DNA of 64,000 nt from Erythrophleum ivorense (lineage: Eukaryota; Streptophyta; Magnoliopsida; Fabales; Fabaceae), in the NCBI GenBank assembly GCA_026724425.1, contig JAIUCV010000001.1:15978556-16042555 (forward strand), read 5' to 3'. Below, piece by piece: positions 60,237 through 64,000 of the stretch. The number at the start of each line of letters is the position of its first letter. The stretch's first letter is position 1. The notes below the pieces were generated by a model that worked only from the letters and a program-made list of their open reading frames with translations, had not been told where the DNA came from and did not search any database. The position numbers and the translations under genes are program-made.

Positions 60237-60645
60237 TCACGCAAGACAGAGGAGAGGAGCAAAAATTATGCTAGAGGGGCAGGAAAATAGTTTCGGCCAA
60301 CATTTGCAGCAATTTTTGCCGGAGCTGCTGAAGGGAGGAAGGAGATAGACAGAAAGAGGAAAGAAGGATGAGTGCGTTGATATAGAATTCACAGATGGCA
60401 TAGTGATAATTTTATTATTTTTATTTTTATTCTTACAACGGCTAATTCCATCTTCAATTGGCCAACCACAATGTCCGAAAATTCTCCCATCCAACCATCT
60501 GGCGCCACGTTTCACTTTCCTATCCAAAATACTTTTGCGCATAACCATGTCAGGTCAACCCAACTCTAACTATCCCCCTCTATCAGACAAGGACTGGCCT
60601 GACCTAACCCCGAAGAAATGGATGTCTCGTTGTCAATGAAGATGT
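60237..60645. other. Less AT-rich island with short frames, no gene assigned
   Basis: The composition is more balanced than in the neighbours. A 30-codon plus-strand frame starts at 60549 (MSGQPNSNYPPLSDKDWPDL) and stops at 60639; a 103-codon minus-strand frame covers 60237-60548. Neither resembles a protein I know. It could be the promoter and first exon of a gene, or a gene fragment, but no splice-connected continuation was seen. Confidence 0.25.
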
Positions 60646-61400
60646 GACACTTAAAATTACAGTATATGAATGTAAATTTTTCGCGCTATAAAATTTGAGT
60701 AATCTTTTTTTTATAATAAATAATTCATTCTAAAACTAGGTCTAACTGTATAATAAGGTAATTAAATAATTTTTTGTTTAATAATTAAGCATATCTCATT
60801 AATAATATTACATTAGGTTTGACAAAAAAGGAGTTAATTAATTATATAGTATTTGATATTTATGTTTAATTTATATTATTTGTGTAATTATTATCTTTTG
60901 GTGGCATTTAGTATGTTCAAATTCTAGATTTTTAAATACTTGAAAATCTTTAGACAGAAAAAATGTCAATTAGAGATAATAAAAAAATGAATTATGATAT
61001 TATTTAGGACACATTCAATGCCTAAATTTTAAAATTTTCATATTTTTATACTCAAATATCTTATAACTAATATTTAAAAAATTAAAAATTAAAATTTTTA
61101 TACACCAAATACTACCTCAATGAATACCCTGTGTCTAGCGGAGGGAAAAAAATTATGTCATGTTTGATACACATGAAATGAGCTAATGGAAAGGAAAATA
61201 AAAGGCCAATTCCTTCACCAGATATGTTTGGTTGATGGAAAGGCCTTCCTTTCTTATTTCATTGGGAGACCCCCTTTCGCTTATTTAGAGGAACGGGGAT
61301 TCTATCCCAAAATTAATGGAAAGCTTATTTACTTTTAAAAATCAAATAACAAATAACAAAAATGCCTTGAAACCAGCATCTTTTAATCATAACTCATCAT
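60646..61400. other. AT-rich intergenic DNA
   Basis: Low-complexity DNA with a possible small foldback element near 60890-61120 and a CATGTTTGATACA / TGTTTGGTTGATGG pair near 61158-61240 that recalls MITE ends. No complete terminal repeats or target duplications could be paired. Confidence 0.4.
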
Positions 61401-62165
61401 TCTCGATACTGTTGAAATATTCGTGAGTAGAGGATGGATTGGTTAGTGCTCAGAAACGTGTGACAACACACTATCCTTAAGGTGTTATTCGCCCCCACTA
61501 GTTTGCTGCTGGGTTTCAGCGAACCACCCCTAGGATTTATCCTAAGCACCAGAGATTTCTATCAGCAACTACAGATATCTCCTTTTATGCAGTACGAAAA
61601 ATAGAGAGAGATTTCTTTTTGATTTTGGAAGAGAGATATATTGTTCTGTATGAGTGTTTTCTGGTCTGCCTCCTTTGTATTGAAGGAGTATGAAACTGAA
61701 CTTTTAATTGTGATTAAAGAATAATCAATTTTTAAACGTTGGCAATTAAACCGAAATCAATTTCTAATTTTGAAGATAAAAACGTATATAAATTAAATTG
61801 AAATCGGTTTTTTTTTAATTATTATTATTAAAAACAATTTGACCAGATACAGACCATTAGATCTATTTTGATCCAATGCTCACGAACGCGCCACGTGCTT
61901 AGTGCTAAGTGCTAAGTGTTTAAATATTAATTATATAATTAATATTTAAATCCACTTCATCCTTCAAAGCACTATTTGACATGTGTTATATCTCCCCTCT
62001 TATATAGGCTTATGGGTTGTTGTTTTTATTCAATGTGGGACTTTGTCCCTTTAGTTTTCTTTTCAAACTACTCCAACAGATACTTTGTCCAAGCCTTAGC
62101 AACATGTAAGCACCTCTCTGTGCGAGTGCTCCTTCACTCATTGTTAGACCTGATAGTGGGCTAAA
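61401..62165. other. Unclassified repeat-like region, possibly an LTR fragment
   Basis: The segment contains a CACGTGCTTAGTGCTAAGTGCTAA repeat, a perfect palindrome (61919-61950) and a TATATAGGCTTATGGG...CAATGTGGGACTTTGTCCC block near 62001-62051. The last block is common near the ends of small plant LTR elements. No paired LTR, primer site or coding region was found, so this stays unclassified. Confidence 0.3.
61919..61950. repeat. Perfect 32-bp AT palindrome
   Basis: The 16-base arm TTTAAATATTAATTAT is followed without spacer by its exact reverse complement. It directly follows three partial copies of GTGCTAA (61899-61918). It could extrude as a cruciform or be the centre of a foldback element. 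Confidence 0.95.
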
Positions 62166-62339
62166 ATGCCCGTTTGACTCGAAAAGTCTAACTAAAAAAA
62201 ATATATATATATATATATATAAATTTTAAAAGAAATTAAAATAAAAATCCGAATTCAAAAAACTCGCTAAAAGAGGAGTTTTAGTATTTTTTAAAAACTC
62301 GGCCCGAGATAAGCCCAATCCAAATTATTATTTTTTTAA

Positions 62340-62765
62340 TGAAATGAAGAAAAAGAATACTAAACTTGAACTTGATATACTGGGACTCAGAATGATGTAT
62401 TGGATTATTAGGCTTCAGACAAATTGGGCTGTTCTTTCAAGTTTCATTCAATTATCCATTCCAAGCCTAAGCTACTTGTACGCACAGGACAGCTTCTGCC
62501 AATCTGCCCTAGTCTCCGTTGTGTTTGATGTTCATCAAGAACGGCCACCATCCACAGTTACTTGTTCTAACTTCTCGTCTTCGCTCACAACAACAAGAGT
62601 TCATCTCCAAAGGTCTGCTTCCATTTCTTCTTCACTCTCGTCTTCTGTTTTTCTTCTTCTATTGATTGATGTTGTATTTCTGTTATGCTTTAGATCCGCC
62701 AACATTCCCCCCCCCCCCCCCCCCCCCCATTGTCTGGTTGTATTTTGTCATCCACCATGAAGCAT
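62340..62765 (+). other. Pyrimidine-rich region with a 138-codon frame, gene status unclear
   Basis: A plus-strand frame runs from 62344 to 62760, but its second half is a low-complexity Ser/Leu/Pro stretch read through CT-rich DNA and a 22-base C run. A CCAAAG-GTCTGC site near 62612 would fit a splice donor after a 5' untranslated exon. No similarity was recognised; a real protein is unlikely. Confidence 0.2.
62707..62728. repeat. Poly-C run of 22
   Basis: Longest homopolymer C in the window, inside the pyrimidine-rich region. Its length should be treated as approximate. Confidence 0.9.
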
Positions 62766-63601
62766 GAGTCGAGGGAGGGAAGCTCTGTTTGGTCAAACAG
62801 TTCATAAAAATGTTTTTCACCTAAAAAAGAAAAAAAATTATATATATATATATACACTTTATTATTATTATTTTTACCTTAAGACTATTATGATCATTTG
62901 TTCAATATTTGTTTCTGTTTCTACGTTGTTTTTTTCTCCTTTTTTACCAAACATTGAAATGAAAAGATATTCCCATTTTATTCCTTGTCAAATAAAAAAT
63001 TATTATTGGCCATAGGATTTAATTTCATCATGACCCATTTCATTCATATTCCTATAAAAAAAATTTCTGCATACCAAATATAACCTTGAGTAGACTAGGG
63101 TAAAGGGAAATGGTGAAGGGACTACTTGTATATCTCATTTAGCAGTCAAATATTGTCCAAATATTAGAAAAGGAAATGATATTCATTTCTTTTAAATAAG
63201 CATGCAAACCAAATATAATTATAGTATCTAATTTATGCAAAGCTCGTTATACTCACGTTACCACTACCTTTTTATGACTTTTTTTTTGAAGTAAGAGTAT
63301 TTTGTTATTTTTCTATCATTCTTTTTCATTCTATAAATATCATATTTTATCTGGGTATTTCTCGAAAATATTAAAATTTGGTTGCTTGGCTTTTAGTTAA
63401 TTTGGAATCATATTTGATTTTTATTTAATTTTTGAGTTATAGTCATTTGGAATCAATTTAATTCGAGTCATATTTAATTTTTAATCAACATTAATTTTGC
63501 ATCATTAATAAAAATATAATGCTGAAAAAACAAGACCCGAATTGAAGTGGCTCAAGGTCAAATTTAGTTTTCAAAACTCAAAGCCAAAAATCTTAAAAGG
63601 C
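62766..63601. other. AT-rich intergenic DNA, no gene recognised
   Basis: Contains short TA and TTA tracts and only short frames without recognisable similarity. No paired terminal repeats were seen. Confidence 0.5.

Positions 63602-63636
<35 letters not shown>
63602..63636. repeat. (AAT)n microsatellite
   Basis: About twelve perfect AAT units. Such tracts are common in eudicot intergenic DNA. Confidence 0.95.
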
Positions 63637-63639
63637 GTA

Positions 63640-63850
63640 GGAAAAATTAATTATTTGTCCCTATAATTTAAATTTTTTTCAAATAAATCCATCTAATTTT
63701 CACACGTTATAAAGTTAATCTGTATACTTGTAAAACATTAACAATATAATCCCTCCCATCTTTAGCTGGCAGATACATGGCAGACGGCTGTTAAATTTGG
63801 CTCAGGTGGCAAACATTTACATCAGGCGGATGCCACATAATCATTTGCTT
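63640..63850. repeat. Dispersed-repeat-like block (TTTGTCCCTATAATTTAAAT type)
   Basis: The sequence TTTGTCCCTATAATTT...CTAATTTTCACACG...GTTAAATTTGGCTCAGGTGGCA has the layout of a widespread class of small plant transposon-derived repeats. A similar opening (TAATCCCTTTAAATTTTGTG) occurs in the element at 58693. Only one end is visible here. Confidence 0.35.
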
Positions 63851-63960
63851 AAACTGAAACGCAAAACGCAGCGTTTATGTAGTCTCCTCTTTGCTCCTTT
63901 ACATTAAAACGCAGAGGCTGTTGGGAACAGGCTATGATTATCCCTTCTTTGCCTCTAATC

Positions 63961-64000
63961 ATGGTCGAACAATGGGAGAGCAATTTCACCAGCAAGCTTT
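63961..64000 (+). CDS. Possible start of a gene cut by the window edge
   Basis: An ATG at 63961 opens a frame to the edge of the window, beginning MVEQWESNFTSKL. It follows a stretch of higher GC content and a CT-rich leader (CCCTTCTTTGCCTCTAATC), as often seen just before plant start codons. Thirteen codons are too few to name a product, and the frame may be accidental. Confidence 0.25.
   Translation, partial: MVEQWESNFTSKL

Noticed and set aside
62344..62760. 138-codon protein gene
   Set aside because: The second half is read through CT-rich DNA and a poly-C run, giving Ser/Pro low complexity. There is no similarity to support it.

Overview
The window reads as nuclear DNA of a eudicot plant, probably woody, but the species cannot be fixed from the sequence. 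It is AT-rich. It holds two spliced plant-specific enzyme genes with GT-AG introns, set in a landscape dominated by LTR retrotransposons, CACTA-type DNA transposons, a LINE, small MITE-like elements and simple repeats. Nothing bacterial is visible: there are no operons, CRISPR arrays or rRNA genes, and no tRNA gene was recognised.

Two genes look intact. A family-1 UDP-glycosyltransferase resembling UGT83A1 lies on the + strand (21400-23114, two exons, 448 aa). A class III secretory peroxidase resembling peroxidase 12 lies on the - strand (53350-55436, three exons, 357 aa). They are about 30 kb apart with only transposon DNA between them, so nothing suggests that they work together. The UGT carries Thr where the family has its catalytic Asp.

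Layout. 1-6169: AT-rich intergenic DNA with tandem repeats and a Tourist-like MITE. 6174-9202: a solo LTR of about 3 kb with a perfect 5-bp target duplication. 9208-11570: nothing recognised. 11600-19900: degraded CACTA material interrupted by a solo LTR (14728-19527) that itself contains another solo LTR (15119-18628). 19900-21399: upstream region of the UGT. 23115-26090: AT-rich, possible Tat-type remnant. 26100-51470: one decayed LINE split by an Athila-like element (26945-49536), which is split by a chromodomain Ty3/gypsy element of Tekay/Del type (34359-46370), one of whose LTRs is split by a solo LTR of an Athila-like family (35939-37327). 51471-53349: nothing recognised. 55620-63960: AT-rich DNA with MITE-like and other repeats, poly-C tracts and a perfect 32-bp palindrome. 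A possible gene start lies at the right edge.

The main story is the insertion history, which can be read base by base because almost every junction keeps its 5-bp target-site duplication: TACTA, ATCAA, CCCGT, TAAGT and AAGTA, plus a near match TCATG/TCATA. Two LTR families, one with LTRs of about 1.4 kb and one with LTRs of about 3 kb, have inserted into one another repeatedly. No intact transposon protein remains. I found no convincing new gene system; the strongest observations are the four-layer nest, the reciprocal nesting, the palindrome-rich LTR motif array and the altered UGT active site.
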